Shown piece after piece: positions 43,740-55,680 of a stretch of DNA of 64,000 bases. The notes beneath the pieces are model-generated. The model did no database searches. It had not been told where the DNA came from and saw nothing but the letters and a program-made list of their open reading frames with translations. The stretch is from Isoperla grammatica (lineage: Eukaryota > Arthropoda > Insecta > Plecoptera > Perlodidae): NCBI GenBank assembly GCA_945910005.1, contig OX246744.1, positions 41,116,406-41,180,405 of the forward strand, read 5' to 3'. Position 1 is the first letter of the stretch. The number at the start of each line of letters is the position of its first letter. Both the position numbers and the translations under genes were made by a program.

Positions 43740-46700
43740 TTTCAAACTCCTCCAATGCTCTCTTTCACATTCTTCTGTTTTTCACTCTTCTACACGTCTC
43801 TGCCCACTGTCTTGTCCATCGCTGCAAACTGTATAATAATCCCTGCCTGTCTACTGTCCCAAACGTATTTGCCAACTGTTCTCCCAATCACTGAGCATGT
43901 CTTATCTCCCTAATCCCTCTCTATGTAGTCTCCCTCCAACCCTCTTCCCAGTTTCCCTTCATCCCTATATTCTTAAGTCTCCCCTCCGCCCTAATTTCCT
44001 AGTATCCACCTGCCCTCATCTTCCCCGTCCCCGCTCTTCCATCCCCAATCTTCCCATCTTCCCAGTCCTCTCTCCACCCTATCGTCCATTGCTCAACCCC
44101 GTAAATATTTCCCTGTCTCCTCACTTCACTTCCCTAAATTCTCTGTCTCTCTTTGCCCCCGTCTTCCCTGTCTCTTCCCTTCCTCAACTTCCCTGTCTTC
44201 TCTCCTTGTAAGTTGCAAAGCTCTTCTCCCCATCTTCCCTGTCCCCTCTTCTCTATTTCCAAGTTTCCTCCCGCCCTCATCTTCCCAATCTACTCTCGAC
44301 ACATTTTCCAAGTCTCCTCCCACTCCATTTTCTCAGTCCCTTCTCCTCCCTAAATTTCCTTGCTCTTACTGCCCCATCTTACAAGTCCCCTCTCTTTCCT
44401 AACTTCCCCGTCTCTTCTAAGCCCCGCCTTCCTAGTCTAACCTACGTCCATACTTCACTGTCTCCTCTCCTCCCCTCTCCACCCGCCCTGGTCTTCCCAG
44501 TCTCCTCCCAATCCCGTCTCCTCCGTAACTTCCTAGTCCCAATTCACCGCCCTTACTTCCCTTGTCTCCTCCAACCCCATCTTCCATGTCTCCTTTCCTA
44601 CCTAACTTCCCAGTCTACTCTCCTCTCCACCTTAACTTCCTCCGTCTCCTCTCCACCATTACTTTCTAGTCTTTTTTCTTCCCTAACGTCCCAGTCTCCT
44701 CCCCTCCCACCCCCATCTTCCCTATCTTCTCTCCTCTCTTAAATCCCAGTCCCCTCTCCTAAGTAACTTTCCAGTTTCCTCTCCTCCCTAACTTCTCAGT
44801 CCCTTCTCCTCAATAACCTCCCAGTCTCCACCCCCCCCCCCTCTTCCCAGTTTCCTCTCCTCCCCATCTTTCGAGTCCCCTCTCTCCCCGCCCTTGTCTT
44901 CCCAGTCTCCTCCTACCGCCTTTATCTTCCCAGCCTCCCCCCCCCCTCTAACTAGGCTCCTCTTCTACCTAACTTCCCAGATTCCTCACCTTCCCAGTTC
45001 CTTCTCCTCCTTAATTTTCCCGTTTAATCTCCTCTTGCCCACGCTCGTCCTAACTTCCCAATTACCCTCAAGTCCCTAACTTCCACTGTCTTCTCCCTAA
45101 CTTTCCTGACCCATCTCTTTCATAACTGCCCCCCCTGACTCCCACCATGTCATCCCAGTTTCTTCTCCTCCCTTCTTCCCAGTGTCCTCTACTCCCTTAC
45201 TTCCACGTCTCCGCTCCTCCCTACTTCCCCGTCTCCTCTCGTCCTTAACTTCCCACTTTCCTCTCTTCTCTTACTTCCCCGTCACCCCACCTCCCTTCTT
45301 TCCAGTGTCCTCTCCTCCCTTACTTCTCACTTTCCTCTCCTCCCTCACTTCATCGTCACCTCACCTCCTTTCTTCCCAGTGTCCTCTCCTCCCTTACTTA
45401 CCCACTTTCCTCTCCTCCCTCACTTCATCGTCACCTCACCTCCTTTCTTCCCAGTGTCCTCTCCTCCCTTACTTCCCACTTTCCTATCCTCCCTCACTTC
45501 ATCGTCACCTCACCTCCTTTCTTCCCAGTGTCCTCTCCTCCCTTACTTCCCACTTTCCTCTCCTCCCTCACTTCATCGTCACCTCACCTCCTTTCTTCCC
45601 AGTGTCCTCTCCTCCCTTACTTCCCACTTTCCTATCCTCCCTCACTTCATCGTCACCTAACCTCCTTTCTTCCCAGTGTCCTCTCCTCCCTAACTTCCCA
45701 CTTTCCTCTCCTCCCTTACTTCCCCGTCAACCCACCTCCATTCCTCCCAGTGTCCTCTCCTCCCTTACTTCCCCGTCACCCCACCTCCCTACTTCCCAGT
45801 CCCGTCTCCTCCCGACCTGTATTCCCAGTCCCCTTTCCTACCTAACTTCCCAGTTTCCTCTCCTCCCATACCTCCCCGTCTCCTCCCGCCCTGTCTTCCT
45901 AGTCACCCCTTTCCTACTTCACTTTCCAGTTTCCTCTCCTCCCCTACTTCCCCATCTCCTCCCGCCCTGTCTTTCTAGTCACCTCTTTCCTACCTTACTT
46001 TCCAGTTTCCTCTCCTCCCTTACGTCCCAGTTTCCTCTAATCCCTTCTTCCCAGTGTCGTCTCCTCCTTAACTTCCCCGTCTCGTCCCGCCCTGTTTCCC
46101 TAGTCCCCTCTCCTCGCTTCTTCCCCGTTTCCTTTCCTCCCTTACTTCCCCTTTTCCTCTCCTCCCTTCGTCCCAGTGTCCTCTCCCCCCTACTTCCCCG
46201 TTTCCTCACCTCCCTTACTTCCCTCTCTCCTCTCGTCCCTTCTTCCCAGTGTCCTCTTCTCCCTAACTTCCCCGTCTCGTTCCGCTCTGTCTCCCTATAG
46301 TCCCCTCTCCTCCCAACTTCATCGTTTTCTCTCCTCCCTTCTTCCCAGTACCCTCTCCTCCCTTCTTCCCCGTTTCCTTTCCTCCCTTACTTCCCCTTCT
46401 CCTCTCCTCCCTTCGTCCCAGTGTCCTCTCCTCCCTACTTCCCCGTTTCCTCTTCTCCCTTACTTGCCCGTCTCCTCTCCTCCCTTCTTCCCAGTGTCCT
46501 CTCCTCCCGACTTTGCCGTTTCCTCTCCTCCCTTACTTCCCCGTCTCCACTCCTCCCTTCTTCCCAGTGTCCTCTCCTCCCTACTTCCCCGTTTCCTCTC
46601 CTCCCTTACTTGCCCGTCTCCTCTCCTCCCTTCTTCCCAGTGTCCTCTCCTCCCGACTTTGCCGTTTCCTCTCCTCCCTTACTTCCCCGTCTCCACTCCT

Positions 46701-46760
46701 TCCTTCTTCCCAGTGTCCTCTCTTCCTAACTTCCTCAACTCGTCCCGCTCTGTCTCGAAC
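43740..46760 (+). repeat. 3-kb polypyrimidine tract with degenerate minisatellite
   Basis: The plus strand is almost only C and T. From about 45180 it becomes a tandem pattern of tcctctcctcccttacttcc, cactttcc or ccgtctcc, and cttcttcccagtgtcc with a period of roughly 50-75 bp. Pyrimidine runs this long can form triplex DNA. The repeated ttcttcccag followed by tgtcc resembles a splice acceptor with its polypyrimidine tract. Long ORFs here (for example 45182-46300) are low-complexity Ser/Pro/Leu and not genes. Confidence 0.85.
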
Positions 46761-46924
46761 GAGACGATATACTAAATCTATAATATAACAAGTAAATATA
46801 TACATAAAAAATAAAAAATAGTTAAATACATATAATTAATAAATGGATAAATAAAAAATAGACAAAAGAATGAATAAAAAAATGAATGAATGACCATGCA
46901 AATAAACGACAGACAACCAGCTGA

Positions 46925-49865
46925 ACTAGAGCCCATGTCTGGTGTTGCAGGCAAGCGTCTAACGTTCTCCCCCGACGTGCGGCAGCTCAACACCCCAGAC
47001 AACTAAACCAGCTGAACTAGAGCCATGTCTGGTGTTGCAGGCAAGCGTCTGACGTTCTCCCCCGACGTGCGGCAGCTCAACACCCCAGACAACTAAACCA
47101 GCTGAACTAGAGCCCATCTGGTGTTGCAGGCAAGCGTCTGACGTTCTCCCCCGACGTGCGGCAGCTCAACACCCCAGACAACTAAACCAGCTGAACTAGA
47201 GCCCATGTCTAGTGTTGCAGGCAAGCGCCTGACGTTCTCCCCCGACGTGCGGCAGCTCAACACCCCAGACAACTAAACCAGCTGAACTAGAGCCCATGTC
47301 TGGTGTTGCAGGCAAGCGCCTGACGTTCTCCCCCGACGTGCGGCAGCTCAACACCCCAGACAACTAAACCAGCTGAACTAGAGCCATGTCTGGTGTTGCA
47401 GGCAAGCGTCTGACGTTCTCCCCCGACGTGCGGCAGCTCAACACCCCAGACAACTAAACTAGCTGAACTAGAGCCATGTCTGGTGTTGCAGGCAAGCGTC
47501 TGACGTTCTCCCCCGACGTGCGGCAGCTCAACACCCCAGACAACTAGACCAGCTGAACTAGAGCCATGTCTGGTGTTGCAGGCAAGCGTCTGACGTTCTC
47601 CCCCGACATGCGGCAGCTCAACACCCCAGACAACTAAACCAGCTGAACTAAAGCCCATGTCTGGTGTTGCAGGCAAGCGTCTGACGTTCTCCCCCGACGT
47701 GCGGCAGCTCAACACCCCACACAACTAAACCAGCTGAACTAGAGCCATGTCTGGTGTTGCAGGCAAGCGTCTGACGTTCTCCCCCGACGTGCGGCAGCTC
47801 AACACCCCACACAACTAAACCAGCTGAACTAGAGCCATGTCTGGTGTTGCAGGCAAGCGTCTGACGTTCTCCGCCGACGTGCGGCAGCTCAAAACCCCAC
47901 ACAACTAAACCAGCTGAACTAGAGCCCATGTCTGGTGTTGCAGGCAAGCGTCTGACGTTCTCCCCCGACGTGCGGCAGCTCAACACCCCAGACAACTAAA
48001 CCAGCTGAACTAGAGCCATGTCTGGTGTTGCAGGCAAGCGTCTGACGTTCGCCCCCGACGTGCGGCAGCTCAACACCCCAGACAACTAAACCAGCTGAAC
48101 TAGAGCCCATGTCTGGTGTTGCAGGCAAGCGTCTGACGTTCTCCCCCGACGTGCGGCAGCTCAACACCCCAGACAACTAAACCAGCTGAACTAGAGCCCA
48201 TGTCTGGTGTTGCAGGCAAGCGTCTGACGTTCTCCGCCGACGTGCGGCAGCTCAAAACCCCACACAACTAAACCAGCTGAACTAGAGCCATGTCTGGTGT
48301 TGCAGGCAAGCGTCTGACGTTCTCCCCCGACGTGCGGCAGCTCAACACCCCACACAACTAAACCAGCTGAACTAGAGCCATGTCTGGTGTTGCAGGCAAG
48401 CGTCTGACGTTCTCCCCCGACGTGCGGCAACTCAACACCCCAGACAACTAAACCAGCTGAACTAGAGCCCATGTCTGGTGTTGCAGGCAAGCGTCTGACG
48501 TTCTCCCCCGACGTGCGGCAGCTCAACACCCCAGACAACTAAACCAGCTGAACTAGAGCCCATGTCTGGTGTTGCAGGCAAGCGTCTGACGTTCTCCCCC
48601 GACGTGCGGCAGCTCAATACCCCAGACAACTAAACCAGCTGAACTAGAGCCCATGTCTGGTGTTGCAGGCAAGCGTCTGACGTTCTCCCCCGACGTGCGG
48701 CAGCTCAACACCCCAGACAACTAGACCAGCTGAACTAGAGCCATGTCTGGTGTTGCAGGCAAGCGTCTGACGTTCTCCCCCGACGTGCGGCAGCTCAACA
48801 CCCCAGACAAGTAAACCAGCTGAACTAGAGCCCATGTCTGGTGTTGCAGGCAAGCGTCTGACGTTCTCCCCCGACGTGCGGCAGCTCAACACCCCAGACA
48901 ACTAAACCAGCTGAACTAGAGCCCATGTCTGGTGTTGCAGGCAAGCGTCTGACGTTCTCCCCCGACGTGCGGCAGCTCAACACCCCTGACAACTAAACCA
49001 GCTGAACTAGAGCCCATGTCTGGTGTTGCAGGCAAGCGTCTGACGTTCTCCCCCGACGTGCGGCAGCTCAACACCCCTGACAACTAAACCAGCTGAACTA
49101 GAGCCCATGTCTGGTGTTGCAGGCAAGCGTCTGACGTTCTCCCCCGACGTGCGGCAGCTCAACACCCCAGACAACTAAACCAGCTGAACAAGAGCCATGT
49201 CTGGTGTTGCAGGCAAGCGTCTGACGTTCTCCCCCGACGTGCGGCAGCTCAACACCCCAGACAAGTAAACCAGCTGAACTAGAGCCCATGTCTGGTGTTG
49301 CAGGCAAGCGTCTGACGTTCTCCCCCGACGTGCGGCAGCTCAACACCCCAGACAACTAAACCAGCTGAACTAGAGCCCATGTCTGGTGTTGCAGGCAAGC
49401 GTCTGACGTTCTCCCCCGACGTGCGGCAGCTCAACACCCCTGACAACTAAACCAGCTGAACTAGAGCCCATGTCTGGTGTTGCAGGCAAGCGTCTGACGT
49501 TCTCCCCCGACGTGCGGCAGCTCAACACCCCTGACAACTAAACCAGCTGAACTAGAGCCCATGTCTGGTGTTGCAGGCAAGCGTCTGACGTTCTCCCCCG
49601 ACGTGCGGCAGCTCAACACCCCAGACAACTAAACCAGCTGAACAAGAGCCATGTCTGGTGTTGCAGGCAAGCGTCTGACGTTCTCCCCCGACGTGCGGCA
49701 GCTCAACACCCCAGACAACTAAACCAGCTGAACTAGAGCCCATGTCTGGTGTTGCAGGCAAGCGTCTGACGTTCTCCCCCGACGTGCGGCAGCTCAACAC
49801 CCCAGACAACTAAACCAGCTGAACTAGAGCCATGTCTGGTGTTGCAGGCAAGCGCCTGACGTTAC
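46925..49865 (+). repeat. 90/91-bp minisatellite carrying a splice acceptor and a stop-terminated exon end
   Basis: About 32 units. Each has agcc(c)atgtctggtgttgcag, an acceptor-like end, then gcaagcgtctgacgttctcc, ccgacgtgcggcagctcaac and accccagacaactaaacc. Entered with one upstream base, the unit reads KRLTFSPDVRQLNTPDN and TAA. Units are 91 bp with agcccatg and 90 bp with agccatg. Variants (tgacaact, cacacaact, ctgaacaagag) cluster in blocks, with a repeated 454-bp block at 48.65-49.8 kb. The last unit is cut at gcctgacgttacc near 49866. No exon in the window ends in the phase needed to use it. Confidence 0.9.
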
Positions 49866-50080
49866 CATTATAATAATATGTCACGTTGGCTAAGTTGGCA
49901 ACAATCCACTTGCAGCTTTTTCATTCTTAGACCGATTTTAAAGCCTTGCACCAATTTGAGACAGACTGGGTAATGAAAGTGGTTTGTTTTACTTTTTGGT
50001 TTACTAACATGCTCACCTTGTATACAGAATAGCTGCTTGATATTGAAATAATTAACTTAAACTATCTTTTTATATTGCAG
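49866..50080 (+). other. Spacer between array and next ORF
   Basis: Unique AT-rich sequence ending in an acceptor-like tttttatattgcag. Confidence 0.5.
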
Positions 50081-50799
50081 AGTGGTTTGAATGATTTGCG
50101 GGCGTTATGCATCAAGTCACCCGATAAGACTATTTTGTTCAACACAAGTCTACACAATCGTTGCGGTTCAGAAAATCGAATCAAATGGTCCAGGCATATA
50201 AATTTGAATAACTCACAAACAAATGTACAAAAATTCATTGCACTCCGTGCACAAACGTCCGGAGAAGGACCAACGCTTTTTGAAATTCAGAGTCGTCTCT
50301 ACAGTACCGCTAGCGGTAAAAAAATCAAATGTTAGAAGGCCCAGAAGTACTCGCGTAGAACCCTGCTTACTAGAAAAAAAGGAACCAGTGAAGAAGGAAT
50401 CAAAAACTGGCCTTTGCAAAAAACCATCAAAAAATAATAAAGAAGACGTTTGTGGTAAATAATCCCAACCAAGTAATGTTTGTGGAAAGAAAAGTGAAAA
50501 AAATAATGATCGTCAAAAGAAAAAAAAAGTTGATTGTAAAAAGAAACCAGAACCGAAGAATGAGTGTAAAGAGAACAAAGAACATGAAAAGAAATCTGAC
50601 GAGTGTAAAGAGCACCATGAAAAAGAAGACCCATGTATACCGGTAGAGCCACCTTGTCGGGAGAAAACCGAAGAGGAGAAAAGTTGCGAGTATGATCCAA
50701 AAGATGCGACTGTGCGACCACCTGGGGTGGTTCCGTGTCCGCTCCCTACGGATCATTGCGATGTAAAACCCTACAAGCCCGTTTTGTTTTGTTTTTGAA
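50081..50799 (+). pseudogene. Broken lysine/cysteine-rich protein gene
   Basis: After an acceptor-like tatattgcag the frame reads SGLNDLRALCIKSPDKTILF through RLYSTASGKKIKC to a stop at 50335. A +1 frame continues the same lysine-rich character (STRVEPCLLEKKEPVKKESK, GLCKKPSKNNKEDVCGK), hits TAA at 50460, and stays open in the same frame to 50799 (CGKKSEKNNDRQKKKKVDC, KNECKENKEHEKKSDECKEH, DPCIPVEPPC, VVPCPLPTDHC). AATAAA follows at 50821. One frameshift and one nonsense codon thus separate three blocks of similar composition. RLYSTA resembles the end of a mitochondrial targeting peptide; this is inference. I do not recognise the family. It may be a decayed gene or retrocopy. Confidence 0.55.
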
Positions 50800-51127
50800 T
50801 GTTGTTTTTTTTCAGTTTGAAATAAAAGTACATACAAAACTTGTGTAGAAACTTTACTGCAATCAAAATATTATTTGTATGACAAATCAGCATAATTAAT
50901 AATTAATTATTACATTAATAACTGATACAGTTACATATTTGGACAAAGGCAATATGGGTATCAAAAGAAAGCTGCTGATACGTTGATTTTAATACCGATG
51001 CTCTCAGGGTCATGCAAAAAAAATCCCAAGTTTTTTAGGTGGGTGGAACGAAGTGGGGGGGAGGGCGGGTTAAATAAGGAATATCGTCAAACGTATCAAA
51101 CAAAAGCTATTAATAGGCTGTTATCAG
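50800..51127 (+). other. Spacer with a polyadenylation-type signal
   Basis: AATAAA at 50821-50826 after the broken ORF, then AT-rich spacer and a G-rich patch near 51050. No further feature. Confidence 0.5.
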
Positions 51128-51548
51128 TAGGAATGTCAAACGATATGAAATTCCATAACGATAATCGCAACAGTAATAAAAAATTATCGCGATAATATCG
51201 GTGCAAAAAAATATCGTCTCGATATTGCATTTTCAATTTTTATCGTGATATATCGCCGCGATATTATGAAATAAGCACTAATACTACTTTTATCATTGCG
51301 TCATATGTGGGGGGGGGAGGGTTGTGGCGAATGGTTTTCCTGCGGCTACATCGAAGGAGGGCACTCGGCGGCTGGTCGGTGGTCGCTCGGCTAACGTTGA
51401 GCAGGCGCCAAATTCAAATATGAAATTAAGTCGCCGCGATTATCGGGATATCGCAGAGAATTTAATATCGTACGATTATCGCGATATAGCTAGCCATATC
51501 GCGATAATATCGATATTTATCGATATGCTATTATCGTTGACATTCCTA
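51128..51548 (+). mobile_element. 421-bp hAT-like MITE rich in atcgcgat motifs
   Basis: Ends taggaatgtcaaacgat and the reverse complement of taggaatgtcaacgataat, flanked by gttatcag and gttattag, a 7 of 8 match to a hAT-sized duplication. The interior is full of short palindromes tatcgcgata and tatcgata. Confidence 0.72.
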
Positions 51549-51786
51549 GTTATTAGTAAGAATACTTTTAGTGTGATAAAAGAAAATATACCCTAGTGTT
51601 TGGCTGAAAAAGGGTGGTGGGGGGAGGGGGGGCGGTAAAAAGTGTCCTTATAAGTCAATTTTTCTTCTGGTTTGACACTCATTGAGTCATTTATGTTGAT
51701 AAGTTTAACACAATTGTTTTGTGATTGATAGATAGCATTTACTGCATCGTATATATTCGTCTAGACTCTATAGTCTAGAAACTATA
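51549..51786 (+). other. Spacer
   Basis: Nothing recognised apart from a G-rich patch near 51615. Confidence 0.4.
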
Positions 51787-52818
51787 CTCTAGAGAAATCT
51801 TATAAAAACTCATGTATATAATAATGTGGAGCACATCAAAAGCAAATATCGTAAGACCACTGTAGCATTTGATAGCTACAATAGTGAGCCATCACCAGAA
51901 GACATTACATATTTGAAATTAAATGGTGTTTACAGATGCACTACAATCCAGTGTGAGTCAAACATTCATTGTTAGTCAATACAGAACATAGAACAACTCT
52001 CAACCCAATTAACAAAAGAAGATTCACTAAGCCTTTTACGACGAGACTTGAAGCCAATAACATCACAGTACTTTAAGCACAAGACGACGCCGATGTGTTA
52101 ATTGCAATTGCAGCAGTAGAGTCGGCTAACCATGAGAACAGCACCCTCACTGGTGATGATGCAGATTTGCCAGTAATTGTATGCATTTCAATCACGAACA
52201 TTCAAGAATTGGGTTTATTCTTTACCCTTCACCTTTTACCCTTCGCGTAATAAGTGGATGTGACACTACTGCAAGAATGTTTAGAATGGGTTAATATTTG
52301 CCATTCAAGACATTTGCATAAGATTTTTTTAAATTCATCTATTTCCAACAATCCCACATAGATTGTTGAGTGCAGTGAACAAGCAATCGGCCTGTTGTAA
52401 AATGAAAAAAGAAAAGTTTACACACAAATTAATAACTGCTAACACATTAAGCATGAGACTCTACCACCTAGATTATCGGCATCTCTCCACTACATTTTAT
52501 TATTAGTATCGTCAAGTACATGGTTTAGCTTTGGAATAACTTTTAAAACATTTTTGTCTTGTAACAACTGACAAGTCACGCTACATATTTACAAATTCTA
52601 TGATGTAATCGTAAAGTGGCCTGTTCTTACTTACGTTGCAATTGCAAGAAGCTGCATCCGTTTTAAATTCCTACCCGTTGTTGTTTGAAAATTAATGTGT
52701 GATGTGTTTAGTTAATGACCGATTACCGTAGCCATCAAACACTACAGTGGTTATGATATTTGCTTTTAATGTACTCCACATACTACACAACTCCTCAAAG
52801 ATTTGTCTCTAGAGACCT
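51787..52818 (+). mobile_element. 1.0-kb element with about 105-bp inverted ends
   Basis: About 51787-51895 (tgtggagcacatcaaaagc, aaatatcgtaagaccactgt) is repeated, inverted and diverged by roughly 10 percent, at 52720-52818 (acagtggttatgatatttgc, tgtactccaca). Outer ends are actctagagaaatctt and its complement. The interior has no known ORF. Class not assigned. Confidence 0.65.
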
Positions 52819-53288
52819 TCAAGGTATGAGATGCATCAAAATGCCCTTAATCAATCACAAAGCAAGACTTGCTTGAAACAATGTTTCTTATTTCATATCG
52901 TTCCCTTAAATATTATTTCTGTACCATCTTCTTCGTGTAGTCTATTTGAAAACGTAATATCCCCAGGAGCCGACTTTTCAGCTGACCTTGTAATGCCCAA
53001 ATAGTCAAATACATCTTGTGGTACTGTGCTTAATTTGAAGATCATACAAATGCCTAGGCTACGTAAAAAAAATTAACGTTAACATATTATATCATTATGA
53101 AACTCATAAAAAAAAACTAAATTAGCTGTTGCTAAATCATCCTCTGATGACTCTCCGACGATCGAGAGTCGTTGGAAAAGCAGCATAGGATCAACTTCGA
53201 TTGTATCTCCATCAACGTTCGGGGTTTTAAAACCATTTGTTCGATGCTACACTATCGATGTTATCCTTAAGAAGTTCTTTATAATGTC
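52819..53288 (+). other. Spacer without recognised features
   Basis: AT-rich sequence. No gene or repeat identified. Confidence 0.4.
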
Positions 53289-53937
53289 CATAGGCGTGCC
53301 CAGACGTTGATCAATGGGGGGGCACAATTAATTACCAATGAAAGTACTTCACGGCGGCGACAATGGGGGGTGTGGGGAGGGTGCCCCCCACAAAAAGCTC
53401 CGCAGGAGATTTTTCAAAGACATACATTATTAACCGGGTTTTTAAGCGTATTAGGAGGAGTACAGGTTGTCTGTTCAATGGGTTGATTTCACACGATAAT
53501 TTGTGGATATCAGTGATATCATTGTTACAAAGTGAAGGAAGTGGTCAGTCCCACAGCCAAAATCTTGGCGGTAAGGCAACAGTTGATGTTGAGGCCGGTC
53601 AGCTGATTCCAATGTCATTCCAATCTAGAACTTCAGGTAAGATTAGGACCATTATGTCAGGCGTCAGCATTTTTGTCGCCCATTACGACAGGCACTATGC
53701 TGGACCTATTCTTTCCCGGGTCAAACGGGCAAGACAGTTAGGGCAAGAGTGACAGTTTGAGGAATATATTTAATATGAGGAAGGTGCTATAGGTCCTTTT
53801 CTCGTCTTTTACGATCGGCAGGCGTAAACAGTATACCCTGGGCCAAATTCTATTAAAAAAAAAAAACTCTCCTACCCTAATGGGGGGGCCGCTGCCCCCC
53901 TTGCCCCCCCCCCCCCCCCCCCCTGCGCACGCCTATG
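53289..53937 (+). mobile_element. 649-bp non-autonomous hAT element
   Basis: Ends cataggcgtgcccag and the reverse complement of cataggcgtgcgcag, with an exact 8-bp duplication ataatgtc (53281-53288 and 53938-53945). It contains a 129-codon ORF (53363-53752) without known motifs and a run of 18 C near the right end. Confidence 0.85.
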
Positions 53938-54153
53938 ATAATGTCTGCTATGTAACGTCTTTTCTGATATTCTGACCTCTTTTGCTGTGTCAGAATTTAG
54001 TTTTTGAAGCAAGTTTAAATTTCCGTCATTTAAACTCAGGGGAGAAAGCGACTTCTCTGCCGATACTATAGCTCTATAAAGTTGTGAATGTGGGCATTTT
54101 GTATAAAAGTACTTTCTTAGAATTTTTAATTTTTTTTATTTAATTTATTTTTA

Positions 54154-54250
<97 letters not shown>
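53938..54250 (+). other. Spacer and ATT microsatellite
   Basis: Unique spacer, then about 30 ATT repeats at 54154-54250. Confidence 0.8.
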
Positions 54251-54251
<1 letters not shown>

Positions 54252-54522
54252 AGAAATAGAGAAGGCAGTCAATAAAGGCAAGAACTATTGGCATGTCGTT
54301 AACAAAATATTGAAAGGCAAAGGGCACGAAGCAATATCTGAAATAACAATTGATGGAGAAAAGACGCTTACTGAAGATGATCCTAGTCGAGTAGCAAACC
54401 ATTTTAACGATTATTTTATAAATGTTGCTAATATTGCGGCTAGCGGCGGCGAGCAAGCAGGAAGTGAGGACGCAACGAGGGAGAATTTTAAGAAGCAGTG
54501 GGTTAACCAGACCATTGATTAA
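54251..54522 (+). pseudogene. LINE fragment between endonuclease and reverse transcriptase
   Basis: Reads EIEKAVNKGKNYWHVVNKIL, EAISEITIDGEKTLTEDDPS and RVANHFNDYFINVAN. The W..N and ITxxxxVANxFNxYF pattern is the linker ahead of the reverse transcriptase in CR1/Jockey-like LINEs. It is a plus-strand fragment without catalytic motifs. Confidence 0.65.
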
Positions 54523-54760
54523 ACAGGTGGGAAGATGTTTCGCCTTTATGGGCTAATACTAATAGATATAATCCCCACTCTTACCCCCACTCCAGTATCC
54601 CCTTACGTCTCAAACCCCTTGCCCACAAGTTGATTTAGTACTCGTTCCATCCTGCAAGTTGCGCTAGTGTCGCTTGTAGTTCCAACGAGTCGATCAACCA
54701 GATCCTGCTTTATCGACTCAAGGGAAATGAATGCGTTTACGCGTCTCTTCAAATACTGTG
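54523..54760 (+). other. Spacer without recognised features
   Basis: No gene or transposon identified between the LINE fragment and the AGT microsatellite. Confidence 0.4.
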
Positions 54761-54762
54761 AT

Positions 54763-54810
<48 letters not shown>

Positions 54811-55051
54811 AATCTTTATTAGCATTTTTGCTATTTTACAAATTACAATGTCATTCCCAAAACATCACAATATATCACATACAAACATCTTACAATCTAT
54901 ATAATTATTCAAAAACCCATACAAATCAATAAAATAAACATACATTATTTGAGATGTAACAAAATACAATAATAAATGAAAAACAATACAACAAAAACAA
55001 TGTAATATAATTGCTACATGGGTGAGCATTAAGTCTTTATTCTTTCAGACA

Positions 55052-55680
55052 TTAATCTGGTTGAGTCCAGAAATCCTCCATTCCAGTAACCTCCCTTTTC
55101 CATCCGCAACCCTTAACTATCTTACAGCACTTAGCTCTAAATCTTTTTACATCCTGTATATTCCTAACTTCTAATGGTAATCTATTAAATATTCTCATTC
55201 CTTTTGCAAAGATAGAATTATTTCCAAAGTTAGTGTTGTTTCTTTCGATTTTCATATTTTTTCCATCTCTTGTATTATAATAGTTCTCTTTTTTTTTCCC
55301 TATCTTTTTACATAAGAAGCCTGGCCCAATACCTTTTGAAATTTTAAACAGTAATGTTAGGGTGTTTAAAATAATCCTTTGTTTAACATTTAGCCATCCT
55401 AATGCTTCACACATCTTTTTAATAGATGTTCGTTTTGGCACCCACAGTATACTTCGCATTACTTTATTTTGTAATTTTTGCATTTTTGTAATTGTATTTT
55501 TATTTAGTAAAAATAGAATCGAACTGCAATAATCAAAATGTGGAGTTATTATTGCCTGGCAAATGTTAATCTTGCTACTTATTGGTAAACATCCACACAT
55601 TCTTTGAAAAAGTCCTATTTTCCTAGCTAATTTCTTTATTATTGTCTGTTTGTGACCTTCACATCGGTTGGTATGTTTGA
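55052..55680 (-). pseudogene. LINE ORF2, C-terminal region
   Basis: Reads HKQTIIKKLARKIGLFQRMC, IITPHFDYCSSILFLL, then MQKLQNKVMRSILWVPKRTS and a basic C-terminus. The PHFDYC...L.KLQNK motif is the conserved region after the reverse transcriptase fingers-palm of CR1/Jockey LINEs. The first 17 residues of the open frame (above 55680) do not look LINE-like and probably belong to the inserted sequence. Confidence 0.75.

Noticed and set aside
45182..46775. 372- and 199-codon Ser/Pro/Leu ORFs
   Set aside because: Consequence of the pure pyrimidine strand, which rarely gives stop codons; no conserved domain.
47287..49809. Minus-strand repeat protein (GVELPHVGGERQTLACNTRHG pattern)
   Set aside because: Antisense of the 90/91-bp array; the plus strand has the splice acceptor and the frame breaks whenever a 91-bp unit occurs.
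53363..53752. 129-codon ORF as a host gene
   Set aside because: It lies wholly inside a hAT element with an 8-bp target duplication and has no transposase motifs.
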